Shown piece after piece: positions 38,042 through 49,307 of a stretch of 64,000 bases of DNA (positions are counted from its first letter, which is position 1; each line of letters starts with the position of its first letter). The stretch is from positions 1 through 64,000 of the forward strand of contig CAKSWS010000003.1 in the NCBI GenBank assembly GCA_934512155.1, in the 5' to 3' direction. The position numbers and the translations under genes were made by a program. The notes below the pieces were generated by a model, which searched no databases, had not been told where the DNA came from, and worked only from the letters and a program-made list of their open reading frames with translations. Source of the DNA: an uncultured Eubacterium sp. (GTDB lineage: Bacteria > Bacillota > Clostridia > Oscillospirales > Acutalibacteraceae).

Positions 38042-41000
38042 TTATTCATCGTCTGAATCTGCGTCTGCAAATAAATCTCCGAACAAATCAGGCTGACCTG
38101 CTTCCTCGCTTTCACCTTCGGCATTTTCGATTGAGAAGCCTTCGCTTGCTCCGTCAAAATCATTTACCTCGGTAAATGCGTTATCATCAAGCGGCTGAAT
38201 ACCTGTGCCGTCATCAAGATCCTGTTTAAGTTCAACTTCGTTTCCGTTCTTATCATAAAGACGAGTATCAAGACCAAGAGCCTGAAGTTCTTTAAACAAT
38301 ACCTTAAATGATTCCGGTGTGCCGGAATTAGGAATATTTTCGCCCTTAACGATTGCTTCGTAAGTTTTAACACGTCCTACAACGTCATCCGACTTAACGG
38401 TAATGATTTCCTGAAGTGTGTATGCGGCACCGTAAGCTTCAAGTGCCCAAACTTCCATTTCACCGAAACGCTGACCGCCGAACTGTGCTTTACCGCCGAG
38501 AGGCTGTTGAGTAACAAGGCTGTAAGGACCTGTTGAACGTGCATGGATCTTATCATCAACAAGGTGGTGAAGTTTAAGATAATACATATAGCCTACTGTA
38601 ATAGGATTATCAAATTTTTCACCGGTTCTGCCGTCTGTTAAAACAGTTTTACCGTCTTCGGACAAGCCTGCAAGTTTAAGACATTCACGAATATCATCTT
38701 CATGTGCGCCGTCAAATACAGGTGTGCACATTTTCCAACCGAGTGCCATTGCGGCATAGCCAAGATGAACTTCAAGTACCTGACCGATATTCATACGTGA
38801 AGGTACGCCCAACGGGTTAAGAACAATATCCAAAGGACGACCGTCCGGAAGGAACGGCATATCTTCTTGAGGAAGAACCCTTGAAACAACACCCTTGTTA
38901 CCGTGACGACCTGCCATTTTATCGCCGACTTGAATTTTTCTCTTTTGAGCAATGTAAACTCTTACAACTTTATTAACACCCGGATTAAGTTCATCGCTGT
39001 TTGCACGGGTAAACACCTTAACATCAACAACAATGCCGTATTCGCCGTGAGGCACACGCATTGAAGTATCTCTTACTTCTCTTGCTTTTTCACCAAAAAT
39101 AGCACGAAGAAGTCTTTCTTCGGCTGTAAGCTCGGTTTCGCCCTTAGGTGTAACCTTACCTACAAGAATATCACCGCTGTGAACTTCTGCGCCCACACGA
39201 ATAATACCGTCTTCATCAAGGTCTTTAAGAGCATCCTCACCAACATTAGGAATATCTCTTGTAATTTCTTCAGGTCCGAGTTTTGTATCTCTTGCTTCTA
39301 CCTCATGTTCTTCAATATGAATTGAAGTATAAACATCATCACGAACCATTTTTTCATTAATAAGAACAGCGTCTTCGTAGTTATAACCTTCCCAAGTCAT
39401 AAAACCGATAAGAGCATTTTTACCAAGTGAAATTTCACCGTTGCAAGTTGCAGGACCGTCGGCAATTACCTGACCTTCTTCAACCTTTTGATGAAGTGAA
39501 ACTATAGGACGCTGATTAATACAAGTACCTTGGTTTGAACCGCTGAACTTAACAAGCTCATACCTGTCAACATCGCCTGTGCTTACAGTAATTTCAATGG
39601 AATCCGCATCTACAGCCGTTACCGTACCGCCACGTTTTGCAATAACAACAACACCTGAGTCGTATGCTGCTTTATATTCCATACCGGTTCCTACTACTGG
39701 AGCCTGTGTTTTAAGAAGCGGAACTGCCTGACGCTGCATGTTAGCACCCATAAGAGCACGGTTTGCGTCATCGTTTTCAAGGAAAGGAATCATTGCTGTA
39801 GCAACTGAAACAACCATCTTTGGAGAAACGTCCATATAATCAACCTTTTCAGGTGCACAAGTAATGAACTCATCTCTATGACGGCATGTAACACGCTTGT
39901 TTGCAAATCTGCCGTTTTCATCAAGGGGCTCGTTTGCCTGAGCAACAACATAATTGTCTTCCACATCTGCGGTCATATAAACTACTTCAGATGTAACTAC
40001 GCCTGTTTCTTTGTCAACCTTACGATAAGGAGCTTCAATAAATCCATATTCATTAAGGCGGCTGTAACAAGCAAGATAAGAGATAAGACCGATGTTAGGA
40101 CCTTCAGGAGTTTCAATAGGACACATACGGCCATAGTGGGTATAGTGAACGTCACGAACCTCAAATCCGGCACGGTCTCTTGAAAGACCGCCTGGACCAA
40201 GTGCAGAAAGACGTCTTTTATGAGTAAGTTCGGCAAGCGGGTTATTTTGGTCCATAAACTGTGAAAGCGGTGATGAACCGAAAAATTCTTTAATTGCCGC
40301 AACTACCGGACGAATATTTATAAGAGCTTGCGGAGTAATTGATTCTTCATCATCCTGAACCTGAAGAGTCATTCTTTCACGAATAACTCTTTCCATACGG
40401 GTAAAGCCGATACGGAACTGATTTTGAAGAAGTTCGCCGACTGCACGAATACGACGGTTACCCAAGTGGTCAATATCGTCTGTTGTACCAACATCAAATG
40501 CAAGGTTAATAAGGTATGAAACAGTTGCAAAAATATCATCTGTAACAATGTGTTTTGGAACAAGGTCGTCCTGATGAAGCTTAATTTCTTCCTTAAGCAT
40601 TTCTTCATCATCGCCGCATTTTTCCAAAATCTCTGCAAGTACACGGTAAGAAACTTTTTCGTGAATACCAAGCGGCTTACAATCAAAATCAACATATTTG
40701 TAAATATCAACCATGCCGTTTGATACGATTTTAATTTCTCTGCCGTCAACATCAATAAATGCGTTCATAACGCCGGCGTTTTCAATTTCAAGTGCTTTTT
40801 CAGCCGAAATAACTTCGCCTGCATCTGCAAGGAATTCACCCATAGGTGAAATAACCGGCTGAGTTAACTTTCTGCCTGTAAGACGATCGCTTATAGCAAG
40901 CTTTTTGTTATATTTATAACGTCCTACACGGGAAAGGTCATATCTGTGAGCGTCAAAGAAAAGACCGTCCAAATGAGCCTGTGCAGTATCAAGTGTGGGA

Positions 41001-41737
41001 GGTTCGCCGGGACGAAGTTTCTTATAAACCTCAAGCAAAGCCTCTTCCTGATTCTTAGTTGTGTCCTTTTCTATAGTAGCTTCGATTCTTTCATCGTTGC
41101 CGAAAAATTCACGAATTTCATCATCACTGCCAAGGCCTAACGCACGAAGAAAAGTGGTAATGAAAATCTTTCTGTTTTTGTCTATACGAACATAAAACAA
41201 ATCGTTGGCATCTGTTTCGTATTCAAGCCAAGCACCTCTGTTAGGAATGACGGTGTTTGTAAAAAGTTCTTTACCTGTTTTATCATGTTCCATGTGATAA
41301 TAAACACCCGGAGAACGAACAAGCTGAGAAACAATACATCTTTCTGCACCGTTAATAACGAATGTGCCTGCATCTGTCATCAACGGGAAATCACCCATGT
41401 AGATAACATTTTCTTTAACTTCGCCGGTTTCTTTATTTTGAAGACGAGCCCTAACCTTCAAAGGTTTTGCATAAGTAACGTCCCTTGCTTTACATTGAGC
41501 AATAGAGTACTTCGGCTTTTCATCCATGGTATAATCAATAAAATCAAGAACAAGATTTCCTGAGTAATCGGTTATAGAGCCGATGTCGTGAAAAACCTCT
41601 TCAAGACCTTCATCAAGGAACCACTGGTAAGATTGTTTTTGCACTTCAATAAGGTTTGGCATTTGCATAACCTCATTGATTTTAGCAAAGCTTTTGCGTG
41701 TAGTTGTACCCATTTGTACATCCTTCACATTTACCAT
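38042..41737 (-). CDS. rpoB: RNA polymerase beta subunit
   Basis: A 1231-residue beta subunit. The rifampicin pocket ([27 protein letters not shown]) has the susceptible Asp, His and Ser residues. The C-terminus ends in a highly acidic tail of about 60 residues. The ATG at 41737 with GGAG upstream is chosen over a GTG four codons earlier that lies inside that site. rplJ and rplL are not upstream, unlike in many bacteria. Confidence 0.97.
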   Translation of the reverse strand: MVNVKDVQMGTTTRKSFAKINEVMQMPNLIEVQKQSYQWFLDEGLEEVFHDIGSITDYSGNLVLDFIDYTMDEKPKYSIAQCKARDVTYAKPLKVRARLQNKETGEVKENVIYMGDFPLMTDAGTFVINGAERCIVSQLVRSPGVYYHMEHDKTGKELFTNTVIPNRGAWLEYETDANDLFYVRIDKNRKIFITTFLRALGLGSDDEIREFFGNDERIEATIEKDTTKNQEEALLEVYKKLRPGEPPTLDTAQAHLDGLFFDAHRYDLSRVGRYKYNKKLAISDRLTGRKLTQPVISPMGEFLADAGEVISAEKALEIENAGVMNAFIDVDGREIKIVSNGMVDIYKYVDFDCKPLGIHEKVSYRVLAEILEKCGDDEEMLKEEIKLHQDDLVPKHIVTDDIFATVSYLINLAFDVGTTDDIDHLGNRRIRAVGELLQNQFRIGFTRMERVIRERMTLQVQDDEESITPQALINIRPVVAAIKEFFGSSPLSQFMDQNNPLAELTHKRRLSALGPGGLSRDRAGFEVRDVHYTHYGRMCPIETPEGPNIGLISYLACYSRLNEYGFIEAPYRKVDKETGVVTSEVVYMTADVEDNYVVAQANEPLDENGRFANKRVTCRHRDEFITCAPEKVDYMDVSPKMVVSVATAMIPFLENDDANRALMGANMQRQAVPLLKTQAPVVGTGMEYKAAYDSGVVVIAKRGGTVTAVDADSIEITVSTGDVDRYELVKFSGSNQGTCINQRPIVSLHQKVEEGQVIADGPATCNGEISLGKNALIGFMTWEGYNYEDAVLINEKMVRDDVYTSIHIEEHEVEARDTKLGPEEITRDIPNVGEDALKDLDEDGIIRVGAEVHSGDILVGKVTPKGETELTAEERLLRAIFGEKAREVRDTSMRVPHGEYGIVVDVKVFTRANSDELNPGVNKVVRVYIAQKRKIQVGDKMAGRHGNKGVVSRVLPQEDMPFLPDGRPLDIVLNPLGVPSRMNIGQVLEVHLGYAAMALGWKMCTPVFDGAHEDDIRECLKLAGLSEDGKTVLTDGRTGEKFDNPITVGYMYYLKLHHLVDDKIHARSTGPYSLVTQQPLGGKAQFGGQRFGEMEVWALEAYGAAYTLQEIITVKSDDVVGRVKTYEAIVKGENIPNSGTPESFKVLFKELQALGLDTRLYDKNGNEVELKQDLDDGTGIQPLDDNAFTEVNDFDGASEGFSIENAEGESEEAGQPDLFGDLFADADSDDE

Positions 41738-41874
41738 ATCGGTAATCACTCCGTTTCTTAAAGATTTACTGAAAAATGGATTATTGCACCGACACGAAAA
41801 TCGCTGATTTTCAGTTTCGTATGTTATTGAAATAAATCATCACACGCATAAAATTCCATTTTAAATGTGGATAT

Positions 41875-41903
41875 ATAATAATCACTTTATAATAAGATGT
41901 CAA
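41875..41903 (-). promoter_or_regulatory. Promoter of the rpoB-tuf operon
   Basis: On the minus strand TTGACA (41898-41903), 17 bases, TATTAT (41875-41880). The start site would give a leader of roughly 130 bases before rpoB. Confidence 0.75.
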
Positions 41904-42072
41904 TAAAAATTTTTAAGTTTTAGCAATTTATACAAAAAGTTTTTATTACACTGCCCCGTGTGTTTTAATATATTTTGTAAAATTTGTCAAAAACAAGAGT
42001 TTACAAAACACTTCTCAACAAAATTTGTGAAACAAAAAACATTATAAAATCACGCCTATTTCAAAAATCTAT

Positions 42073-42100
42073 TTGCAAACCCAATATAATCTGTTATAAT
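42073..42100 (+). promoter_or_regulatory. Promoter of the oligopeptide-binding protein gene
   Basis: TTGCAA (42073-42078), 16 bases, TATAAT (42095-42100) with a TG-type extension before the -10 box. Confidence 0.6.
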
Positions 42101-42129
42101 ATTATAATTAAAAATACAGGTGAGCAATA

Positions 42130-43764
42130 ATGAAATTTAGAAAAGTTATTTCTGTTTTAATTTGCATGCTGCTTACAGCCGTAATTTTCAGCGGATGCAG
42201 CAGTAAAGAAAGCAATATTGATTTAATTTACCCTTTCAACGGAAACATAAACAGCTACGACCCTCAAATTGCATCTACAACAGATGAATTTTTAATTGCA
42301 GAAAACTGCTTTGAAGGTCTTGTAAGAAGCGATGACAGCGGAAATATTACACCGGGCTGTGCAACAAAATGGGATGTGGAAGACGGTGGATTAAAATATA
42401 CATTCCATTTGCAAAAAGGACTGCATTGGTACATTTTTAAATCCGTAAAAGAAAAAATGGGAGAAAATTATAATCCGGAAATCACAGCAAACGACTTTGT
42501 TTTTGCACTTAGACGTGCTGTTGACCCTAACACGGAAAGCCCGTTATACTCAACTGTTTCATGCATAGAAAATGCAAAGGAAATAAACAGCGGAACGGCT
42601 GATATAAACAGCTTGGGCGTAAAGGCTATTGATAATTATACGCTTGAAATAACACTTTCATCAGCAAATGATGAGTTTTTGCAAACATTATCAACAGCAG
42701 TGGCAATGCCTTGCAACGAAGAATTTTTTAACAGCACAAACGGAAGATACGGTTTAGACCTTATGTACACCATGTTTAACGGTCAATTTATTGTTACAAA
42801 CCAACTAGAAACATCTTACATATTAAAAAACAATTCGTCATACGAAGGACCAACACCTGCAAAAGCATACAACCTAACCCTTAAAATTGTTGAACCGACA
42901 GATGAATTGGCACCGCAGGTACTCAGTGGGTATTACGACGCCGCATATTTAAGAGGATATGAAGTAACAAACATAGATGAAAAAAGCGGCGTAACCCTTG
43001 TGCCGTACAGCGATATAACGTGGGTGCTTACAATTAACGGCAAAAACGGAATTTTTGCAAATGATAAAGCACGAGAGGCAATTTGCATTTCAACATCTGA
43101 GCTTGATTACGATAAATTTCCTTACTTAACAAAAGCAAAGGGCTTTATACCACCGTCATGCACGGCAAATGGAAAAAGTTATACAGAGCAGTGCCAAACA
43201 ACCACCCCGCAAAAAGACGGAAACCAAGCCGTTAACCTGTGGAAAAAAGCAATCAGTGAAGAAAAAATTTACAACATTGAGTTAACTGTAATTGCACCGA
43301 ACACAATGGAAGACGCAACAAAGAAAATTTTGCAGGGAATTCAAAGCAGCATCGGCAACGTTTCAAATGTTAACGATAATAAGGTTAATACAACAATTAA
43401 ACTTGAAACCATGACCGAAGCGGAATTGAAATCAAAAGTTGCGTCGGGAGAATATGATATAGCGGTTTATCCGTACGAAGCAACATCATCAAGCCCTGTT
43501 GCATTTTTAAACAATTTCAGCCAAACAAACACAACTGGATTTAATGCCGATGATTTTAACGAAAAATTAAACGAAGCAAATTCAGCCGATGCGGCAGACC
43601 TTGTTAATACCTGTGGAGAATGCGAAACGCAGCTTGCAGAAAGCTACTGCTACTCTCCCTTGTTTTACGAGTCAAACTACTATGCACAGGCAAAAGGTGT
43701 TACCGGCGTGCAATTTCACCCGGGATCGGGCAGAGTTTCATTTATTAACGCAGACAGAAAATAG
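42130..43764 (+). CDS. Oligopeptide ABC transporter substrate-binding lipoprotein
   Basis: A 544-residue family 5 extracellular binding protein. The signal peptide ends with FSGC, so the cysteine is lipid-anchored. The mature part shows the OppA-like pattern: FEGLVR, TYTFHLQKGLHW-like motif (KYTFHLQKGLHW), ANDFVFALRRAVDP and a C-terminal lobe after residue 300. It captures peptides at the cell surface. No oppBCDF genes are near, so it must use a permease encoded elsewhere or have another role. Ends in TAG. Confidence 0.88.
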   Translation: MKFRKVISVLICMLLTAVIFSGCSSKESNIDLIYPFNGNINSYDPQIASTTDEFLIAENCFEGLVRSDDSGNITPGCATKWDVEDGGLKYTFHLQKGLHWYIFKSVKEKMGENYNPEITANDFVFALRRAVDPNTESPLYSTVSCIENAKEINSGTADINSLGVKAIDNYTLEITLSSANDEFLQTLSTAVAMPCNEEFFNSTNGRYGLDLMYTMFNGQFIVTNQLETSYILKNNSSYEGPTPAKAYNLTLKIVEPTDELAPQVLSGYYDAAYLRGYEVTNIDEKSGVTLVPYSDITWVLTINGKNGIFANDKAREAICISTSELDYDKFPYLTKAKGFIPPSCTANGKSYTEQCQTTTPQKDGNQAVNLWKKAISEEKIYNIELTVIAPNTMEDATKKILQGIQSSIGNVSNVNDNKVNTTIKLETMTEAELKSKVASGEYDIAVYPYEATSSSPVAFLNNFSQTNTTGFNADDFNEKLNEANSADAADLVNTCGECETQLAESYCYSPLFYESNYYAQAKGVTGVQFHPGSGRVSFINADRK

Positions 43765-43778
43765 CAATAAAAAAATAT

Positions 43779-43806
43779 TTGACAGGCACAATAATTGGTT
43801 TATAAT
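43779..43806 (+). promoter_or_regulatory. Promoter of nagB
   Basis: TTGACA (43779-43784), 16 bases, TATAAT (43801-43806), 52 bases before the nagB start. Confidence 0.75.
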
Positions 43807-43858
43807 ATTTAAAGTATTTTTATTATAAAGAAATTAATTTAGACAGAGGAGATATACT

Positions 43859-44584
43859 ATGAACGTACTTATTTATGATACCGAGGAACAAATCGGAATT
43901 GCTGCAGGCAACTATATGTGCGGCCAGGTTTTACAAAAGCCTAATTCTGTTTTGGGTCTTGCCACAGGCTCTACACCGCTTAAACCGTACAAACAAATGA
44001 TTGACCTTTGCAAAAAGGGCGTTGTTGATTTTTCAGGCGTAACAACATTTAACCTTGACGAATATGTTAATCTTGATGTTAAAGACAAAAACTCATACCA
44101 CACATTTATGCATGAAAATCTTTTTGACCACATTAACATTCCGGAAGAAAATATTAACTTCCTTAACGGTAATGCAGAAGATTTGGACACTGAATGTAAA
44201 GCATATGAAAAGAAAATTAAAGCAGCCGGCGGAATTGACATTCAGCTTTTAGGTATTGGCTCAAACGGTCATATTGCATTTAACGAACCAAGCGATTGTT
44301 TCCAGCGTTGGAGCCACGTTGTTAAACTTAAAGAAAGCACTGTTAAAGACAACAGCCGTTTCTTTAAATCTATTGACGAAGTGCCTACTCAAGCAGTAAC
44401 AATGGGTATAGGTTCAATTATGCAAGCTAAAAAAATTCTTATTATTGCCCTTGGCGAAAACAAAGCAAAAGCAATTAAGCAACTTATTGACGGTAATGTT
44501 ACACCGCAATGCCCTGCTTCTGTTTTACAATTCCACACAGACGTTACTCTTATGCTTGACAGAGGCGCCGCATCATTACTTTAA
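43859..44584 (+). CDS. nagB: Glucosamine-6-phosphate deaminase
   Basis: A 241-residue enzyme converting glucosamine-6-phosphate to fructose-6-phosphate and ammonia. It has GLATGSTPLKPY (substrate phosphate loop), the catalytic Asp in FNLDEYV, and GIGSNGHIAFNEPS with the catalytic His. Normal length. nagA is not adjacent. An AGAGGAG site precedes the start. Feeds amino-sugar carbon from wall or host glycans into glycolysis. Confidence 0.95.
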   Translation: MNVLIYDTEEQIGIAAGNYMCGQVLQKPNSVLGLATGSTPLKPYKQMIDLCKKGVVDFSGVTTFNLDEYVNLDVKDKNSYHTFMHENLFDHINIPEENINFLNGNAEDLDTECKAYEKKIKAAGGIDIQLLGIGSNGHIAFNEPSDCFQRWSHVVKLKESTVKDNSRFFKSIDEVPTQAVTMGIGSIMQAKKILIIALGENKAKAIKQLIDGNVTPQCPASVLQFHTDVTLMLDRGAASLL

Positions 44585-44588
44585 TGCC

Positions 44589-45044
44589 ATGAAGAATAAA
44601 AAAATAATTGTTTTAATTGTTGCAGCAGTTATAATAATTGCCGTTATTGCCTTTGTTATTTACAGCGGCATAGGCACAAAAGAAAGCAACAAAGAAACTC
44701 AAAGTAATCAAACAACAATTTCTTCCACAACAAAAAACCACAGTGAAACAACTTCAAATACAACCGTTTTACAAACAACAACCGAAAGCGTAAAAGGCAA
44801 CAGTGAAGGCAGCCAAAACAATTCAACATTGCCGCTTACGGTTAACACTGCCATGAATTTACTTCAAGAGCGTTACGGAAAATCATACACTGTTAACAGC
44901 ACGGTTGAAGAAAACGGAATAAATTATTTTGCGATTTACAAAAATAATGTAAAATACGCTTCTGTTGGAATTAACCTTGCCACAGGCGAGGCAACGGAAA
45001 CGATTATTGAAACAAATGTAAAAACAGATTTTTATCTTAACTGA
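44589..45044 (+). CDS. Membrane-anchored small extracytoplasmic protein
   Basis: A 151-residue protein starting four bases after nagB. One N-terminal membrane helix (about 6-28) is followed by a Ser/Thr/Asn-rich linker (30-80), then a small domain with alternating strands (about 83-148, FAIYKNNVKYASVGINLATGEA) that resembles PepSY-like or peptidase-propeptide folds. The family is not certain. No clear ribosome site, so it may be coupled to nagB translation. The function is unknown. Confidence 0.65.
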   Translation: MKNKKIIVLIVAAVIIIAVIAFVIYSGIGTKESNKETQSNQTTISSTTKNHSETTSNTTVLQTTTESVKGNSEGSQNNSTLPLTVNTAMNLLQERYGKSYTVNSTVEENGINYFAIYKNNVKYASVGINLATGEATETIIETNVKTDFYLN

Positions 45045-45103
45045 TAAATAATAGCCGTTTGCCGACGTAAAACACGGCAAAGACAGAAAGGTACGTAAAA
45101 ATT

Positions 45104-47053
45104 ATGGAACAAAAAGAAAAGTTTTATATTACAACACCGATTTATTACCCTTCAGGCAACCCACACATCGGTCATTGCTACACAACCGTTGCATGTGATT
45201 CAATAGCAAGGTATAAAAGATTGCAGGGTAAAGAAGTTATGTTCTTAACCGGAACAGACGAACATGGACTTAAAATTGAGCAGAAAGCCGCTGAAAAAGG
45301 CGTTACCCCAAAAGAATATGTTGACGAAGTAGTTGCCGTTTTCAAAAAACTTTGGGAATATATGAATATCAGCTATGACAGATATATCAGAACAACCGAC
45401 GATTACCACGTAAAAGCGGTTCAAAAAATATTTAAAGAACTTTACGACAAAGGATATATTTACAAAGGAAAGTACACAGGAAAATATTGCACTCCTTGCG
45501 AAAGTTTTTGGACAGACAGCCAACTTATTGACGGCAAATGTCCTGACTGCGGCAGAGAAGTTGTAGAAGCATCGGAAGAAGCTTACTTTTTCAAAATGGC
45601 ACCTTTTGCAGACAGAATTGAAAAATTATTAACAGAAACAGATTATTTACAGCCGAAAACAAGAGCTGTTGAACTTGTTAATAACTTTATTAAACCGGGT
45701 CTTGAAGACCTTTGCGTATCAAGGACATCATTTACATGGGGTATTCCTGTAACATTTGATGAAAAACACGTGATTTATGTTTGGATAGATGCACTTTCAA
45801 ACTATATTACAGCACTGGGCTACAAAAACAACGCATACAACGATTATGACAAGTTTTGGCCTGCAGATGTTCACATGGTTGCGAAAGACATTATGCGTTT
45901 TCATGCCATTATTTGGCCTGCAATGCTTATGGCACTTGACTTGCCGTTACCTAAACACCTTGCCGTTCACGGTTGGATTACATTTAACGGTCAAAAAATG
46001 AGTAAATCCATAGGCAATGTTGTTGACCCGTTTGTTTTAGGTGAAAGATACGGCTGCGATGCAATAAGGTACCATATTTTAAGAGAAATGGCACTTGGTT
46101 CAGACAGTTCTTTCTCTAACGAAATTATGATTAACAGAATCAACTCTGATTTAGCAAACGATTTAGGCAACCTTGTTTCAAGAACAGTTGCAATGGTTGA
46201 AAAATATTTTGGCGGCACTTTGCCTGTTGAAAGAGAAACTGAAGAAATTGACAACGAACTTCTTAATATGGTTACAGGCTTAAGAGCTAAAACAGATTAT
46301 TTTATTGATGAAACACAACTTAACAATGCACTTGCAGAAATATTTAAAGTTATTTCGAGAGCAAATAAATATATTGATGAAACAACACCTTGGATCTTAG
46401 GCAAAGACGAAAGCAAAAAAGCACGTTTAGCAACTGTTTTATATAATCTCTTGGAAGCAATTCGTGTAAGCACAACTCTTCTTTCATGCTTTATGCCAAC
46501 AACAATGCCAAAAGTTTGGGAACAAATAGGTGCAAGCCAAGACCTTATAACATATGAAAATGCAGGTAAAATCGGCGTTCTTCCGGCAGATGTTACTGTT
46601 AAAAAAGGCCCTGCCCTTTTCCCAAGAATTGATGTTGAAAAGGAAATCGACGAGCTTAACGCTTTAATTCAAAAGCAAATGGAAAAAGCACAGTCAAAAG
46701 AAGAAAAAAAAGAAATTGAAGGCTTGGCAGAAATTAAATTTGACGATTTTACAAAAGTTGAATTGCGTGTTGCAAAAATTGTTGAATGTGAGCCGATTAA
46801 AAAGGCAAAAAAATTATTAAAATTACAAGTTAATGACGGCACAAAAGATTTAAGACAAATCGTTTCGGGAATTGCACCTTGGTACAAACCTGAAGATTTA
46901 ATAGGCAAATCTGTTGTTATTGTTGCAAACCTTAAACCGGCAAAACTTTGCGGCGAAATGAGCAACGGCATGCTTCTTGCAGGCGACACGGCAGACGGCG
47001 ACGTAAAAGTATTATTTGTAGACGGTATTGAACCGGGCACACAACTCAGATAA
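45104..47053 (+). CDS. metG: Methionyl-tRNA synthetase
   Basis: A 649-residue class I synthetase. It has HIGH at 21-24, a zinc knuckle with CTPC and CPDC (about 125-150), and KMSKS at about residue 300. An anticodon domain follows, then a C-terminal EMAPII/OB tRNA-binding domain (about 545-649) that also dimerises. All catalytic motifs are intact. tatD starts two bases after its stop, the usual metG-tatD pairing of Firmicutes. Confidence 0.97.
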   Translation: MEQKEKFYITTPIYYPSGNPHIGHCYTTVACDSIARYKRLQGKEVMFLTGTDEHGLKIEQKAAEKGVTPKEYVDEVVAVFKKLWEYMNISYDRYIRTTDDYHVKAVQKIFKELYDKGYIYKGKYTGKYCTPCESFWTDSQLIDGKCPDCGREVVEASEEAYFFKMAPFADRIEKLLTETDYLQPKTRAVELVNNFIKPGLEDLCVSRTSFTWGIPVTFDEKHVIYVWIDALSNYITALGYKNNAYNDYDKFWPADVHMVAKDIMRFHAIIWPAMLMALDLPLPKHLAVHGWITFNGQKMSKSIGNVVDPFVLGERYGCDAIRYHILREMALGSDSSFSNEIMINRINSDLANDLGNLVSRTVAMVEKYFGGTLPVERETEEIDNELLNMVTGLRAKTDYFIDETQLNNALAEIFKVISRANKYIDETTPWILGKDESKKARLATVLYNLLEAIRVSTTLLSCFMPTTMPKVWEQIGASQDLITYENAGKIGVLPADVTVKKGPALFPRIDVEKEIDELNALIQKQMEKAQSKEEKKEIEGLAEIKFDDFTKVELRVAKIVECEPIKKAKKLLKLQVNDGTKDLRQIVSGIAPWYKPEDLIGKSVVIVANLKPAKLCGEMSNGMLLAGDTADGDVKVLFVDGIEPGTQLR

Positions 47054-47054
47054 A

Positions 47055-47825
47055 ATGAATAATATTTTTGACACACACAGCCACTATGATGACGAAAAAT
47101 TTAACAGCGACCGTGACGAACTTTTAAATTCACTTAAAAGCCGTGGTGTTTCAAATATTGTAACCTGCGGCTGCGATATTAAATCAACAGAATTTAATAA
47201 AAATCTTGCCGAAAAATATGATTATATTTATTTTGCCGCAGGGTTTCATCCTGAAAATTTAAATGGTGTTACAGTTAGCGACATAAATACAATCGAAAAA
47301 TATGCAAGCCACAAAAAATGCGTTGCCATAGGCGAAATAGGGCTTGATTATTATTGGATGGACTCACCGAAAGAAGTTCAAAAAGACTTTTTTATTCGTC
47401 AAATACAGCTTGCAAAAAAACTTGATATGCCTGTTATAGTTCACGACAGAGACGCTCACGGTGATACATTGGAAATTTTAAAAGCAGAAAAGCCGAATGG
47501 CGTTGTTCACTGCTTTTCAGGTTCGGCACAAATGGCTGAAGAAATAATTAAACTTGGCATGTATATCGGTTTAAACGGCGTTGCCACATTTAAAAATGCA
47601 CGCAAAAGCTTGGAAGTTGTTAAATCAATTCCAATTGAAAGGCTTGTGCTTGAAACAGACTGCCCGTACCTTGCCCCTGAGCCTTGCCGAGGCAATCGAA
47701 ACGATTCTTCCCTAATTCCTCATATTGCGGCAAGAATAGGTGAAGTTTTGGGCATGGATGCACAAGAAATTTTAAATATTACAAATAAAAATGCACACAA
47801 ACTATACAACTTGGAGGATGATTAA
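47055..47825 (+). CDS. tatD: TatD-family metal-dependent DNase
   Basis: A 256-residue amidohydrolase-fold nuclease. Metal ligands are visible in DTHSHYDD, GEIGLDYYW, VHDRDAHGD, HCFSG and LETDCPY. Start set at the ATG at 47055, two bases after metG; an earlier frame start lies inside metG. The stop overlaps the next start (TAATG). Confidence 0.93.
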   Translation: MNNIFDTHSHYDDEKFNSDRDELLNSLKSRGVSNIVTCGCDIKSTEFNKNLAEKYDYIYFAAGFHPENLNGVTVSDINTIEKYASHKKCVAIGEIGLDYYWMDSPKEVQKDFFIRQIQLAKKLDMPVIVHDRDAHGDTLEILKAEKPNGVVHCFSGSAQMAEEIIKLGMYIGLNGVATFKNARKSLEVVKSIPIERLVLETDCPYLAPEPCRGNRNDSSLIPHIAARIGEVLGMDAQEILNITNKNAHKLYNLEDD

Positions 47826-49237
47826 TGGAAACATTAAAATCAGTAATAGACTCAATAAGTAATTTTGTGTGGGGACCTATTATGTTGGCTTTTCTTGTAG
47901 GAACAGGTATTTTTCTTACAATTAAACTTAACTTTTTACCTTGGCGCAATTTAGGTTCCTCACTTAAAAAACTTTTCAGCAAAGAATCAAGAAAAAAAAC
48001 AGAAGGCACAGGTGATATATCTCCGTTTTCAGCACTTATGACGGCACTTGCCTCTACGGTAGGCACAGGCAACATTGTTGGCGTTGCCACAGCAATGGTT
48101 ATGGGCGGACCCGGTGCTCTTGTTTGGATGTGGATTTCTGCCGCTTTCGGTATTTCTACAAAATATGCGGAATGTGCCCTTGCCGGCAAATACCGTGAAG
48201 TAAATGCAAAAGGTGAAATGTGCGGCGGACCTATGTACACGCTTAAAAACGGTTTAAAAAACAAAAAATTAGGAAAATTTCTTGCCGTTTTATTTGCAAT
48301 ATTTACATTACTTGCATCATTTGGAATAGGTAATGCTTCACAAGCTAATTCCATTACAGATGCAGTATATTCAACATTTCAAATTCCAAAATGGATTATT
48401 GGCATTATTTTGGCTGTTATGGTAGGAATAGTTGTTATAGGCGGTATTCAGTCTATTTCAAAAGTTTCAACTGTTCTTGTGCCTTTTATGGCTGTATTTT
48501 ACATAATTACCGGTTTAACGGTTGTTATTATTAACGGCAAAAACTTGCCTGACGGAATTGCAAATATTTTTTCAATGGCAATTGGATTTAAACCTGTAGC
48601 CGGCGGACTTGTAGGCACAATAACAGCTTCTGTTATGAGTTCCATGCGATACGGAATTGCACGTGGAGTATTTTCAAACGAAGCAGGATTGGGAAGCGCT
48701 GCAATTACGGCAGCTTCGGCCACATCCGATAACCACGTTAAACAAGGCTACATTAACATGTGCGGCACATTTATAGACACCATTATTGTTTGCACAATAA
48801 CAGGACTGTCAATAGCATCAAGCGGAATGTTAGGTCAAACAAACGGTGACGGAAAACTTTTTGAAGGTGCTGCGTTAACTATTGCGGCATTTGAAACAGC
48901 CCTTGGCAAAGCAGGAGCAGTGTTTGTTGCCATAGGTATTATAATGTTTGCGTTTTCAACTATTTTGGGTTGGGAATACAACGGTGAAAAAGCACTTGAA
49001 TTTTTATTTGGCAAACCAATTATTTGTTACATATACAGAGTTGTATTTTCAATACTTACATTTGTAGGTGCCACAGCAGCATTAGACATTGTTTGGGCAT
49101 TCTCTGATATAGCAAACGGTTTAATGGCAATACCTAATCTGATAAGTTTAATTGCCCTGTCAAGCGTTTTGGCTAAAGACACCAAGGAATACCAAAAAAC
49201 ACTGAAAAAAGAAAAGCTTGAAAAGAAAAATAAATAA
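47825..49237 (+). CDS. Sodium:alanine symporter (AGCS family)
   Basis: A 470-residue transporter with about eleven helices. It carries the family signatures GTGNIVGVATAMVMGGPGALVWMW and RGVFSNEAGLGSAAI. It imports alanine or glycine with sodium ions. It is translationally coupled to tatD. The C-terminus is a lysine-rich cytoplasmic tail. Confidence 0.93.
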   Translation: METLKSVIDSISNFVWGPIMLAFLVGTGIFLTIKLNFLPWRNLGSSLKKLFSKESRKKTEGTGDISPFSALMTALASTVGTGNIVGVATAMVMGGPGALVWMWISAAFGISTKYAECALAGKYREVNAKGEMCGGPMYTLKNGLKNKKLGKFLAVLFAIFTLLASFGIGNASQANSITDAVYSTFQIPKWIIGIILAVMVGIVVIGGIQSISKVSTVLVPFMAVFYIITGLTVVIINGKNLPDGIANIFSMAIGFKPVAGGLVGTITASVMSSMRYGIARGVFSNEAGLGSAAITAASATSDNHVKQGYINMCGTFIDTIIVCTITGLSIASSGMLGQTNGDGKLFEGAALTIAAFETALGKAGAVFVAIGIIMFAFSTILGWEYNGEKALEFLFGKPIICYIYRVVFSILTFVGATAALDIVWAFSDIANGLMAIPNLISLIALSSVLAKDTKEYQKTLKKEKLEKKNK

Positions 49238-49261
49238 GCAGTCGAACACAACTGCATAAAC

Positions 49262-49301
49262 AAAAAAAACGGCTTAGGTTATAAAACCTAAGCCGTTTTT
49301 C
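49262..49301. terminator. Bidirectional terminator between the symporter and XRE genes
   Basis: A 15-bp stem (AAAACGGCTTAGGTT / AACCTAAGCCGTTTT) with a four-base loop, with A's before and T's after. Lies between convergent genes. Confidence 0.9.
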
Positions 49302-49307
49302 CAATCA

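Larger units (their letters stand above)
41738..42129. other. Divergent intergenic region rpoB / oligopeptide-binding gene
   Basis: This 392-base AT-rich gap holds the rpoB promoter and a leader of about 130 bases, which carries a small hairpin (GAAAATC / GATTTTC, 41796-41812). It also holds the promoter of the binding-protein gene on the other strand. I see no RNA gene, repeat or ORF with support in the remaining middle part (41905-42070). Confidence 0.6.

Noticed and set aside
41738..41868. Ribosomal-protein-type leader regulator before rpoB
   Set aside because: Only one small hairpin is visible, and rplJ/rplL are absent, so a named leader motif cannot be supported.
47779..48354. 191-residue minus-strand ORF in the symporter gene
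   Set aside because: Complement of a membrane protein gene; proline/serine-rich with no recognisable domain.
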